Shown: positions 1-5,156, counted from the stretch's first letter. The stretch: DNA of 6,354 nucleotides from Tichowtungia sp964398915 (GCA_964398915.1 CAYNOR010000045.1:1-6354); one strand, 5' to 3'. Made by a program: numbers and translations. Notes: generated by a model not told the origin, from the letters alone.

Positions 1-275
1 TCGGCATAATCTTCCTGTCCGTTCAGGGTCAGGCATTGCCCGTGCTTACCCTTGACGAAACCGGGCTGCCCTCGCAGCTCGGCATGGCGGCCGTTGCCCG
101 ACGTGTCGCCGGCATCGCCATCGAACCGGTATTCCACAACCAGGTTGTCGCGTACGGCGGGGTCGTTTGCCGGGTTCTCCGCCTGCGCCATCGCGGCGAG
201 GCCGAGCGCGACCGCACAGCAGAACAGTTTTTTGAAGCTGGCGAAGTAAAACCACTTGATCCGCTGAGTATACAT
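1..275 (-). CDS. Exported LamG/concanavalin A-like protein, 5' part only
   Basis: The gene starts at the ATG at 275 and runs off the left edge still open (91 complete codons visible). An AGGAAAGG Shine-Dalgarno lies 9 nt before the ATG. Residues 1-32 form a signal peptide: a basic and aromatic start, KK at 15-16, a hydrophobic core (LFCCAVALGLAAM) and a probable cleavage site AQA|EN after residue 32. The mature start reads VEYRFDGDAGDTSGNGRHAE, then GKHGQCLTLNGQEDYA. This is the familiar beginning of a LamG/concanavalin A-like jelly-roll domain (YxFDG..xDxSGNG.Hx..L.G.P.F..GK.GQ.L.L.G...Y). Such domains are found in secreted polysaccharide-binding proteins, adhesins and sulfatase- or glycosidase-associated proteins. 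The product is inferred to act outside the cytoplasm; its full architecture and ligand lie beyond the window. It follows the 220-residue secreted gene by 73 bp on the same strand, so the two are probably co-transcribed. Confidence 0.8.
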   Translation of the reverse strand, partial: MYTQRIKWFYFASFKKLFCCAVALGLAAMAQAENPANDPAVRDNLVVEYRFDGDAGDTSGNGRHAELRGQPGFVKGKHGQCLTLNGQEDYA

Positions 276-348
276 ACTAAACGACCTTTCCTGAGCTGCG
301 TTTTGGACACTATTGTTTGCTGATCGCGTTCAAATCCGTGTTGGCGTC

Positions 349-1011
349 TCAATTCTTGGACGGCAGGCTCGTCACCTCCGCGCTGAGCACCGTGCTGTCA
401 GAGCCATAATCCGCGTTGGCATTGACCGCCCAATTGATCGTTTCGCCAGCAACCAGGCTCAGGGTTTCATTCCAGGTCATGACGGGAACGGACATATTAA
501 TGACACCCGATTTTATACCGACAAGACCCTTGGAAAGGTTCTTGGTGACCGAAGGCCCAACGCCGGTGCCGCCGCCCACATAGGTGAACGACGAGGTGAA
601 CCGGTAGACTCCGTTGGACGGAGCGGTCCAGGTGACAACCGGGTGTTCGGTTGCAGTACCTGCTACTCCGGGATGCAGGCCCAGCACGCCGGGCGCCCAT
701 TTGGAATAGGTATTCGCGGAGGTGTTTAATGCCACGCAAGGAACCCCGGTAGCGGTCACTAACCAAGCCTTAAGACCGGTAGAGCCGAATGTGTTGAGGT
801 CCACGACGGTCATCCGCGCATAGTCGCCTCCGGCGGCATTGGCATAGCCATACGACCACGCGCCGTTCGGGTTAGCGGCCAGACTGAAGTCGGCGGTGGC
901 GTTCCAAGTGGTGGCCTGGGCTTGCACCGCGAGCAGCACAACAAATGCTGCTATGGAGAAGCGCTCGTTCATTCTCATCATATATCCCCGGTTGTGTGTC
1001 GTCATTCTCAT
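349..1011 (-). CDS. Exported beta-sandwich protein with NPNGxWSYG motif, function unknown
   Basis: This 220-residue protein has a signal peptide whose core is SIAAFVVLLAVQAQA, with probable cleavage at AQA|TT after residue 33. The mature part begins with ADFSLAANPNGAWSYGYAN, continues to a LGLHPG motif, then VVTWTAPSNGVYRFTSSFTYVGGG, and ends with a VAGETINWAVNANADYGSDST stretch. This motif order matches a group of secreted, predicted jelly-roll/beta-sandwich proteins I associate with Planctomycetes and Verrucomicrobia genomes. Those often carry a PEP-CTERM anchor; here the protein ends in SLPSKN with no anchor. No enzymatic residues are evident, so a binding or surface role is inference. The start is ambiguous: ATG at 1011 has a good AAGGAG Shine-Dalgarno, but a 33-bp tandem duplication gives an equivalent in-frame ATG at 978, which would leave a shorter signal peptide of more usual length. 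The downstream neighbour is the LamG-like gene, 73 bp away on the same strand. Confidence 0.8.
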   Translation of the reverse strand: MRMTTHNRGYMMRMNERFSIAAFVVLLAVQAQATTWNATADFSLAANPNGAWSYGYANAAGGDYARMTVVDLNTFGSTGLKAWLVTATGVPCVALNTSANTYSKWAPGVLGLHPGVAGTATEHPVVTWTAPSNGVYRFTSSFTYVGGGTGVGPSVTKNLSKGLVGIKSGVINMSVPVMTWNETLSLVAGETINWAVNANADYGSDSTVLSAEVTSLPSKN

Positions 1012-1034
1012 CGTATCTCCTTGATTGTGCGTCG
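969..1034. repeat. 33-bp tandem duplication of a translation start region
   Basis: The unit 969-1001 and the abutting unit 1002-1034 align without gaps at 27 of 33 positions. Read on the minus strand, each copy carries a purine-rich Shine-Dalgarno-like stretch followed by ATGAGAATGA. Start codons therefore lie at 1011 and 978, 33 bp apart and in frame. The upstream copy has the better ribosome site (AAGGAG, 5 nt from ATG); the downstream copy has GGGGAT. Because the period is a multiple of three, the duplication adds 11 residues to the N-terminus and does not shift the frame. Confidence 0.85.
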
Positions 1035-1070
1035 ATTCACGCGTTTATAAAAGTGTACGATACATCCATG

Positions 1071-1121
1071 TGCGTTTTTGCGGAAGGTATAATCGCGCAA
1101 AATTATTGGTAGAAAAACGCA
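1071..1121. repeat. Overlapping inverted repeats around a TATAAT hexamer
   Basis: A perfect 9-bp inverted repeat, TGCGTTTTT (1071-1079) and AAAAACGCA (1113-1121), encloses a second, competing one, TTTTGCG (1076-1082) and CGCAAAA (1096-1102). The inner loop holds TATAAT at 1088-1093 on the plus strand, but no good -35 box sits 16-18 bp upstream. A third pair, CGGAAG (1081-1086) and CTTCCG (1123-1128), overlaps both. The region lies between the divergent secreted-protein gene and the BRO pseudogene, where promoter or operator sequence would be expected. No promoter on either strand is convincing, so a regulatory role is only a possibility. Confidence 0.4.
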
Positions 1122-1171
1122 ACTTCCGATTTGTACCGCAGAGGCCTTTGACACATACTCAACACGAATGT

Positions 1172-1207
1172 GGGGTGCGGGGTCAGGTGTGGGGTCAGGG
1201 TGTGGGG
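1172..1207 (+). repeat. Five G-tracts in repeated GTGGGGT units; candidate G-quadruplex
   Basis: Runs of G occur at 1172-1175, 1179-1182, 1191-1194, 1198-1200 and 1204-1207, separated by loops of 3, 8, 3 and 3 nt. The loops arise from imperfect repeats of GTGGGGT and GGGGTCAGG. The last four runs nearly satisfy the usual quadruplex rule (one loop is 8 nt rather than 7). G-rich GGGGTCAGG motifs also occur beside REP-associated transposase genes in environmental genomes, but no transposase is seen here. Function is unknown. Confidence 0.5.
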
Positions 1208-1237
1208 TTTAGAGAGTTGATTTAGCGAGCATAGAAG

Positions 1238-1509
1238 ATGGATATGAAAACAGGGAAATCACTGGTTGCTTTTGAGGATCATAAAATCCGGCGGGTGTAT
1301 GACGTGGCGTCGGAAACCCGGTTTTTTCCGTAGTGGATGTCGTGGCTGCTTTGACGGACAGCGCCAATCCCCGCGATTACTGGTTTAAGATGAAAACCAG
1401 AGTCAAAACCGAGGACGGATTTGAACTGTCGACAATTTGTCGATAGTAGAAGTTTATCTCTTCTGAAGGAAAGAGATACGCAACGGATTGCGCGAATGAA
1501 CACGAATAA
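1238..1509 (+). pseudogene. Broken BRO-N / prophage antirepressor-like gene
   Basis: Reading from ATG 1238 gives MDMKTGKSLVAFEDHKIRRV and then YDVASETRFFP before a TAG at 1331. Moving one frame at the six-T run (1322-1327) restores VVDVVAALTDSANPRDYWFK, then MKTRVKTEDGFELSTICR, two consecutive TAG codons (1444, 1447), and KFISSEGKRYATDCAN. This is the order of a BRO-N domain (FEGKxIR..., WFFSVVDVV.ALT.S.NPRDYW.K.K.R...EDG.ELSTICRQLK...DGK...TDCAN). Three small lesions explain the damage: loss of one T from a run of seven, CAG to TAG (Gln), and probably TTG to TAG (Leu). Homology fades after about 1497, so the C-terminal half is missing. BRO-N proteins are DNA-binding proteins common in phages and mobile regions. 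Intact relatives begin at similar motifs, which supports the ATG at 1238 or 1244. It reads as a remnant of mobile DNA. Confidence 0.85.
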
Positions 1510-1531
1510 GAAGAAGGCGTTGCTGGCGGTA

Positions 1532-1560
1532 TTGACCAACAAGACCATCTTTGGTATAAG
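1532..1560 (+). promoter_or_regulatory. Sigma70-type promoter of the toxin-antitoxin operon
   Basis: TTGACC (1532-1537) and TATAAG (1555-1560) are each one base from consensus and are separated by exactly 17 bp. Transcription would start near 1567, about 20 nt before the antitoxin ATG. An AAGGAG ribosome site (1576-1581) sits 6 nt before that ATG. It is the best promoter visible in the window. Confidence 0.75.
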
Positions 1561-1565
1561 TGGTC
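1534..1565. promoter_or_regulatory. Nested-dyad operator, four half-sites at 9-bp spacing
   Basis: GACCA begins at 1534 and 1543; TGGTA begins at 1552 and TGGTC at 1561, so half-sites recur every 9 bp. Outer and inner pairs share one dyad centre at 1549.5: the outer pair is a perfect 5-bp inverted repeat, the inner one matches at 4 of 5. The array spans from inside the -35 box to just beyond the -10 box, so bound protein would block RNA polymerase. Phd/YefM antitoxins are known to autorepress by binding palindromes in their own promoters, singly and with toxin; that this one binds here is inference from position. Confidence 0.65.
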
Positions 1566-1587
1566 ATATAAACAAAAGGAGAGATAT

Positions 1588-1821
1588 ATGATCGTGAATG
1601 TAGCAGAAGCAAAAACCAACCTGTCCCGCCTGATTGACCGGGCATTTATGGGCGAAGAGGTTATCATCGCCAAAAACAATCTGCCGTTGGTTGATCTGGT
1701 TCCGCATAAGCAAAAAGGGAAACGGAAGCTGGGATCACTGGTCGGGTCATTCAGCGTACCGGACGATTTTGATGCAGAAGTTCCTGAAATTAATGCCATG
1801 TTTTATGGAACTGAAGCATGA
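1588..1821 (+). CDS. Phd/YefM family antitoxin
   Basis: A 77-residue protein starting MIVNVAEAKTNLSRLIDRAF, followed by GEEVIIAKNNLPLVDLVPHK. This is the Phd/YefM N-terminal DNA-binding fold (short strand, helix with AKxxLSxLI, then GE.V.I.K...P.A.LVP). The C-terminal part (LGSLVGSFSVPDDFDAEVPEINAMFYG) resembles the flexible tail by which such antitoxins wrap and block a PIN toxin. The start is fixed by AAGGAG 6 nt upstream and by the promoter close before it. Its stop overlaps the toxin start by 4 bp (ATGA), the usual translational coupling of type II toxin-antitoxin pairs. It is expected to neutralise the adjacent VapC-like RNase and to repress the operon through the phased half-sites at 1534-1565. 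It has full family length and looks intact. Confidence 0.93.
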   Translation: MIVNVAEAKTNLSRLIDRAFMGEEVIIAKNNLPLVDLVPHKQKGKRKLGSLVGSFSVPDDFDAEVPEINAMFYGTEA

Positions 1822-2189
1822 GAATGATTCTGGATACGCATATTTTTCTCTGGGCACTGGCCGAACCGCACCGGATTCCTGAAAAAAAACGGGCAGAGAT
1901 CGAGTCGCCAGCCAACACAGTCTATGTCAGTTCGATCAGCATCACCGAGATCATGATCAAAGCGTCACTGGGAAAACTGAATGTTGATTTTGATCCGGTG
2001 GAAGAAGCCAAAAAATGCGGCTTTGAGTCGCTTGATTTCAGCGGGCAGGATGCTCTACATCTGGGCAAACTTCCCTTCCACCACCGCGACCCGTTCGACC
2101 GGATGCTGATTTCCCAGAGTCTGGCCACCGGGATTCCCATTATGACAGAAGACTCAAAATTCCAGCTCTACGACTGCCGAATCGTTTAG
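1818..2189 (+). CDS. vapC: VapC-like PIN-domain toxin ribonuclease
   Basis: A 123-residue protein beginning MRMILDTHIFLWAL, the standard opening of the VapC/PIN toxins that pair with Phd-type antitoxins. Metal-binding acidic residues are visible in family order: D6 (LDTH), E44 (SSISITEIMIK), D91 and D94 (HHRDPFDRMLI) and D112 (PIMTEDSKF). Known PIN toxins are Mg2+/Mn2+-dependent endoribonucleases that cleave tRNA or rRNA and stop growth; the target of this one cannot be read from sequence. Its ATG lies inside the antitoxin stop (ATGA, 4-bp overlap), with no strong ribosome site of its own, so translation is probably coupled. All expected catalytic positions are present and the length is normal, so it should be active. 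ruvB follows after only 10 bp. Confidence 0.92.
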   Translation: MRMILDTHIFLWALAEPHRIPEKKRAEIESPANTVYVSSISITEIMIKASLGKLNVDFDPVEEAKKCGFESLDFSGQDALHLGKLPFHHRDPFDRMLISQSLATGIPIMTEDSKFQLYDCRIV

Positions 2190-2199
2190 GAACTTCTCT

Positions 2200-3198
2200 A
2201 TGGAACACACTGTTACAACGCTGAATCGTCCGGACAAGGACTTCGACATCAAACTGCGCCCGTCGCGGTTTGCCGACTTTACCGGTCAGGAAAAAATCAA
2301 AGAACGGCTGGAGCTGTTTGTGCAGGCGGCTAAGGCGCGCAACGACGTGCTCGACCACGCTCTGCTTTCCGGCCCGCCGGGTCTCGGAAAAACCACGCTG
2401 GCCTACATTATTGCCGAAGCGATGGGCGCCAATATCAAATGCACGTCCGGGCCGGTCATCGATAAGCCCGGCGACCTCGCCGGATTGCTGACCAGTCTGG
2501 AACGCGGCGACGTTCTGTTCATCGACGAAATCCACCGGATGCAGAAGTCGGTCGAGGAATACCTGTATTCAGCGATGGAAGATTTCGTCATTGATATCGT
2601 CATCGACCAGGGACCAAACGCCCGCTCCGTGCGACTGAACATTCAGCCGTTCACGCTGATCGGCGCGACGACCCGTAGCGGATTGCTTTCCGCGCCGATG
2701 CGTTCCCGCTTCGGTCTGGTCAACCGGCTCGATTATTACGATGCCGCCACACTTAAAACCATTATTGAGCGCTCGGCCCGCATTCTGAATGTAGACATTG
2801 AACCCGGCGGCGCGCTGGAAATCGCCCGCCGGTCGCGCGGAACGCCGCGTATCGCCAATAACCTGCTTCGCCGGGCTCGCGACTACGCGCAGATCAAGGC
2901 CGATAATGTCATTACTGCCGAAGTCGCCGCCAAGGCGCTGGCTCTGCTCGAAATCGACGAAAGCGGGCTTGATGAAATGGATAAACGGATTTTGCAGACC
3001 ATCATCGAAAAATTCGGCGGCGGACCGGTTGGTCTTAGTTCTCTTTCGGTTTCCGTTGGCGAGGAAGCCGATACCATTGAAGAAGTTTACGAGCCGTACT
3101 TGATTCAGGAAGGCTTCATTAAGCGAACGCCGCAAGGCCGCGTCGTTCTGCCGCGCGGCTTCGACCTGTTTGGTCTGAAGTCAGGAAGCGCGCAATAA
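2200..3198 (+). CDS. ruvB: RuvB, Holliday-junction branch-migration ATPase
   Basis: A 332-residue AAA+ motor that, with RuvA, drives branch migration of Holliday junctions in recombinational repair, before RuvC cuts. Visible in order: LRPSRFADFTGQ at the start, Walker A GPPGLGKT (58-65), the RuvB-typical SGPVIDKPGDLAGLLT, Walker B LFIDEIH (106-112, D109/E110), AMEDF, sensor 1 GATTRS (155-160), an arginine-finger segment MRSRFG (R170), sensor 2 RGTPRIAN (213-220), and the C-terminal winged helix with GGPVGL and EPYLIQEGFIKRTPQGR (298-314). The length matches the family. The start ATG has a modest Shine-Dalgarno (AGGA, 2188-2191) that overlaps the toxin stop codon, leaving a 10-bp gap. No separate promoter is visible in that gap, so it may be read from the toxin-antitoxin promoter or from a site inside the toxin gene. 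ruvA and ruvC are not in this window. Confidence 0.97.
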   Translation: MEHTVTTLNRPDKDFDIKLRPSRFADFTGQEKIKERLELFVQAAKARNDVLDHALLSGPPGLGKTTLAYIIAEAMGANIKCTSGPVIDKPGDLAGLLTSLERGDVLFIDEIHRMQKSVEEYLYSAMEDFVIDIVIDQGPNARSVRLNIQPFTLIGATTRSGLLSAPMRSRFGLVNRLDYYDAATLKTIIERSARILNVDIEPGGALEIARRSRGTPRIANNLLRRARDYAQIKADNVITAEVAAKALALLEIDESGLDEMDKRILQTIIEKFGGGPVGLSSLSVSVGEEADTIEEVYEPYLIQEGFIKRTPQGRVVLPRGFDLFGLKSGSAQ

Positions 3199-3212
3199 AC
3201 CTGTCTTTAATC

Positions 3213-3292
3213 GCCACAAAAAACACAAAAACTCGCAAAAAAGGAAATGGGAATGGAGTGGGGAAACATAAACGAACTGGGATTTTTGTGGC
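3213..3292. repeat. Inverted repeat flanking an A-rich spacer after ruvB
   Basis: GCCACAAAAA (3213-3222) and TTTTTGTGGC (3283-3292) form a perfect 10-bp inverted repeat with a 60-nt interior. The left half continues with ACACAAAAACTCGCAAAAAAGG. CCACAAAA/CACAAAAA/CGCAAAAA strings of this kind recur between genes in many environmental bacterial genomes, so this is probably a member of a dispersed repeat family. There is no U-tract after a compact stem, so it does not look like an intrinsic terminator of ruvB. Confidence 0.5.
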
Positions 3293-3299
3293 TAATAAA

Positions 3300-3707
3300 A
3301 TGAAATTTACGGTTAGACATTCTATACTCGGTATTCTCCTTCTGCTGGCGTTTCCAAACATTGGAAACGCAGTTGAAGGCGTCCGGCTGGTGTGCGATGC
3401 GCCGGTTCATGAATTCGGGCGCGTGGATCAATCTGTGATGATTACGAATGTGTTTATTATTCGTAATGAGGGGGATATTACGTTCGTTGCCGGAATGCCG
3501 CGCTCGACCTGTGGTTGCACTAAAGTCCGCCTGAGTAAACGGATGATCGGGCCGGGAGAAACGGCTGAATTGACCGCTGTTTTTACGGCAGCCCGCCGGA
3601 AGGGAGAACAGAAGAAGATTATTTATCTGCCTTCACTCGATTCCGAGGACCCTGTTCTCAAATTTTATATGCAGGGATTTGTTGAACCGCCCGCACAATC
3701 CAATTAG
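3300..3707 (+). CDS. Exported DUF1573 domain protein
   Basis: With the chosen ATG at 3300 the product has 135 residues. It begins MKFTVRHSILGILLLLAFPN and has a probable signal cleavage GNA|VE after residue 24. The mature part has the DUF1573 signature: HEFGRVDQSVMITNVFIIRN, a GDITFVAGMPRSTCGCTK segment with the CGC motif (Cys71, Cys73), then MIGPGETAELTAVF and a closing strand LKFYMQGFV. DUF1573 domains are short immunoglobulin-like beta-sandwiches found mostly in exported proteins of Bacteroidetes and PVC bacteria; their biochemical role is not established. An in-frame GTG at 3258 would add 14 residues (MGKHKRTGIFVANK), but those are encoded by the inverted-repeat spacer and would put a charged tail before the signal peptide, so I reject that start. 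No clear Shine-Dalgarno precedes 3300. It lies between ruvB and the sugar-phosphate mutase, with no obvious functional link to either. Confidence 0.85.
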   Translation: MKFTVRHSILGILLLLAFPNIGNAVEGVRLVCDAPVHEFGRVDQSVMITNVFIIRNEGDITFVAGMPRSTCGCTKVRLSKRMIGPGETAELTAVFTAARRKGEQKKIIYLPSLDSEDPVLKFYMQGFVEPPAQSN

Positions 3708-3739
3708 AAAGGTGCTCATTTTTAAAACAGGAGAAAATT

Positions 3740-5065
3740 ATGGCCGGAATTTTTAAAGCATACGACATCCGCGGAATCTACGGAACGGATCTGACCGACG
3801 ACATCGCCTTTAAAATCGGGCGCGCCGTCGCGACTTTTTTGAAGCCGAAAACGTTTGTCATCGGACACGACATGCGTCCGCATTCAATCCCCTTGTTTAA
3901 TGCGATGGCCAAAGGGCTGACGATGCAGGGCGTTGAGGTGATTAACATTGGGCTTTCTTCCACGCCGATGTCGTACCACGCCAATGGGAAACTCGGTGCC
4001 GATGGATCAGCCATCATCACCGCCTCGCATAATCCCGGAGAATGGAACGGCATGAAAATCTGCCGCGAAAAAGCGATTCCGATCAGCGGCGCCACCGGTA
4101 TCGCCGACATCGAACGCATTGTTAACGAGCAGTCCTTTGATGCTCCGGCGGCGAAGCTCGGTAACGTGACGATATACGACATCAAACCGGAATACTTTGC
4201 CCACATCCGTACATTCGCCAAAATCAGGAAGCCGCTTAACGTCGTCATCGACTACGCTAACGGCATGGGAATTTCCGAAGGCGGTGTCTTCACCAAAGAA
4301 ATGTTCAACATCACTCCGATGTACGACGTGCTCGACGGCACGTTCCCGAACCACGAAGCCAATCCGCTGGATACGCATACGCTCCACGACATTTCCGCCA
4401 AACTCAAAGCGGGCAAGTATGACTTCGGTATCGCTTTCGACGGCGACGCCGACCGCGCAGGCTTCCTCGACGAAAACGGCGATAATGTCACCATGGACAT
4501 GATCACCGCGCTGGTCGCCCAGTCCATGCTCGAAAAATTCCCCGGCTCGGCCATCTTTTACGACCTGCGCAGCAGCTGGGCTGTCAAAGAGGTTATCGAA
4601 GAAGCGGGTGGACGTCCGATGATGTCGCGTGTCGGCCACGCCTTCATCAAAGCGCAGATGCGCGAAGCGGACGCTGTTTTCGCTGGCGAACTTTCCGGGC
4701 ACTATTACTTCCGCGACAACTACTACACCGAAAGCTCCGCGCTGGCCGCCATTTGCGTCGCCAACCTCATCAGCAAAACTGGCAAAACGCTTTCCCAGCT
4801 CATCAAGCCGATCAAACGGTATTTCGGCTCCGGCGAAATCAACTCCAAGGTCGCGGACGTGCAGTCTGTCTTTAAACGCCTCGACGCCAAATACGGCGAC
4901 GCCCGCAAGTTTCAGCTCGACGGCAACTCTTACGAATATGCCGACTGGTGGTTCAACGTCCGCTCGTCCAACACCGAGCCGCTCGTTCGCCTCAACCTCG
5001 AAGCCAAAACCAAGGCGCAGATGGAGCAGAAGCGCGACGAAGTGCTGGCGCTGATTCGGGGATAA
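3740..5065 (+). CDS. manB: Phosphomannomutase/phosphoglucomutase
   Basis: A 441-residue alpha-D-phosphohexomutase that interconverts hexose 6-phosphate and hexose 1-phosphate. It supplies mannose-1-P or glucose-1-P for GDP-mannose, UDP-glucose and hence for LPS, exopolysaccharide or glycan synthesis in the cytoplasm. All four family loops are present: the phosphoserine loop TASHNPGEWNG (S96), the metal loop DGDADR (234-239), the sugar-specificity loop GELSGHYYFRD (316-326), and the phosphate-binding loop RSSNTEP (408-414). The GExSGHYYF form and the YDIRGIYG start match the PMM/PGM (AlgC/ManB/CpsG) branch rather than glucosamine mutase GlmM. Substrate preference between mannose and glucose cannot be settled from sequence. 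The start is supported by AGGAG (3729-3733), 6 nt before the ATG. It lies 32 bp after the DUF1573 gene on the same strand; a palindromic repeat follows its stop. Confidence 0.95.
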   Translation: MAGIFKAYDIRGIYGTDLTDDIAFKIGRAVATFLKPKTFVIGHDMRPHSIPLFNAMAKGLTMQGVEVINIGLSSTPMSYHANGKLGADGSAIITASHNPGEWNGMKICREKAIPISGATGIADIERIVNEQSFDAPAAKLGNVTIYDIKPEYFAHIRTFAKIRKPLNVVIDYANGMGISEGGVFTKEMFNITPMYDVLDGTFPNHEANPLDTHTLHDISAKLKAGKYDFGIAFDGDADRAGFLDENGDNVTMDMITALVAQSMLEKFPGSAIFYDLRSSWAVKEVIEEAGGRPMMSRVGHAFIKAQMREADAVFAGELSGHYYFRDNYYTESSALAAICVANLISKTGKTLSQLIKPIKRYFGSGEINSKVADVQSVFKRLDAKYGDARKFQLDGNSYEYADWWFNVRSSNTEPLVRLNLEAKTKAQMEQKRDEVLALIRG

Positions 5066-5070
5066 CTTTT

Positions 5071-5148
5071 TGGAGTGCGGCGGCGAGTAAAACGCGACGC
5101 CGCTTTGAACAGAGCGGCCTCGCGCCTGCGGCTTGCGTCCGCACTCCA
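5071..5148. repeat. 78-bp palindromic intergenic element between manB and dusB
   Basis: TGGAGTGCGG (5071-5080) and CCGCACTCCA (5139-5148) form a perfect 10-bp inverted repeat. Between them are more GC-rich stems: GCGGCG (5077-5082) with CGCCGC (5098-5103), and GCGG (5128-5131) with CCGC (5139-5142). The element nearly fills the gap, ending against the AGGA ribosome site of dusB. It has the appearance of a REP/MITE-like dispersed palindrome. The folded RNA could separate expression of the two genes, but there is no U-tract after the stem typical of an intrinsic terminator (only five T before the dusB ATG). Confidence 0.65.
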
Positions 5149-5156
5149 GGATTTTT

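Noticed and set aside
313..729. Plus-strand open frame (138 codons) opposite the secreted-protein gene
   Set aside because: The minus-strand frame has a signal peptide, a ribosome site and family motifs; the plus-strand product resembles nothing and has no ribosome site.
1172..1207. G-rich repeats as a CRISPR or satellite array
   Set aside because: The units are too short and irregular, without unique spacers, and no cas gene is present.
1025..1225. 66-codon GTG-start frame in the divergent spacer
   Set aside because: It translates inverted repeats and G-runs, has no ribosome site and resembles no family.
1496..1591. 31-codon frame (MNTNKKKALLAVLTNKTI...) overlapping the antitoxin ATG by ATGA
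   Set aside because: The toxin-antitoxin promoter lies inside it, so the main transcript would not include its start. No good ribosome site precedes it. The KKKALLAVLTNKTI stretch faintly recalls the start of small helix-turn-helix proteins, which is too weak to call.
2569..3135. Minus-strand open frame (188 codons) opposite ruvB
   Set aside because: It is a shadow of ruvB; the complementary strand encodes clear AAA+ and winged-helix motifs.
3258..3299. 14-residue N-terminal extension of the DUF1573 protein from a GTG start
   Set aside because: It is encoded by repeat-like spacer DNA and would precede a normal signal peptide that already has its own ATG.
4007..4702. Long minus-strand open frame (231 codons) opposite manB
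   Set aside because: It is antisense to a well-supported mutase gene whose motifs fill the plus strand. Its translation has no recognisable domain and is rich in residues expected from reverse-reading a GC-rich gene.
5071..5148. Intrinsic terminator of manB
   Set aside because: The stems are long-range and are not followed by a proper T-run; the element fits a dispersed palindrome better.
5133..5156. TTG start giving dusB 8 extra residues
   Set aside because: It lies within the palindromic element; the ATG at 5157 has AGGA 5 nt upstream and begins at the usual family position.
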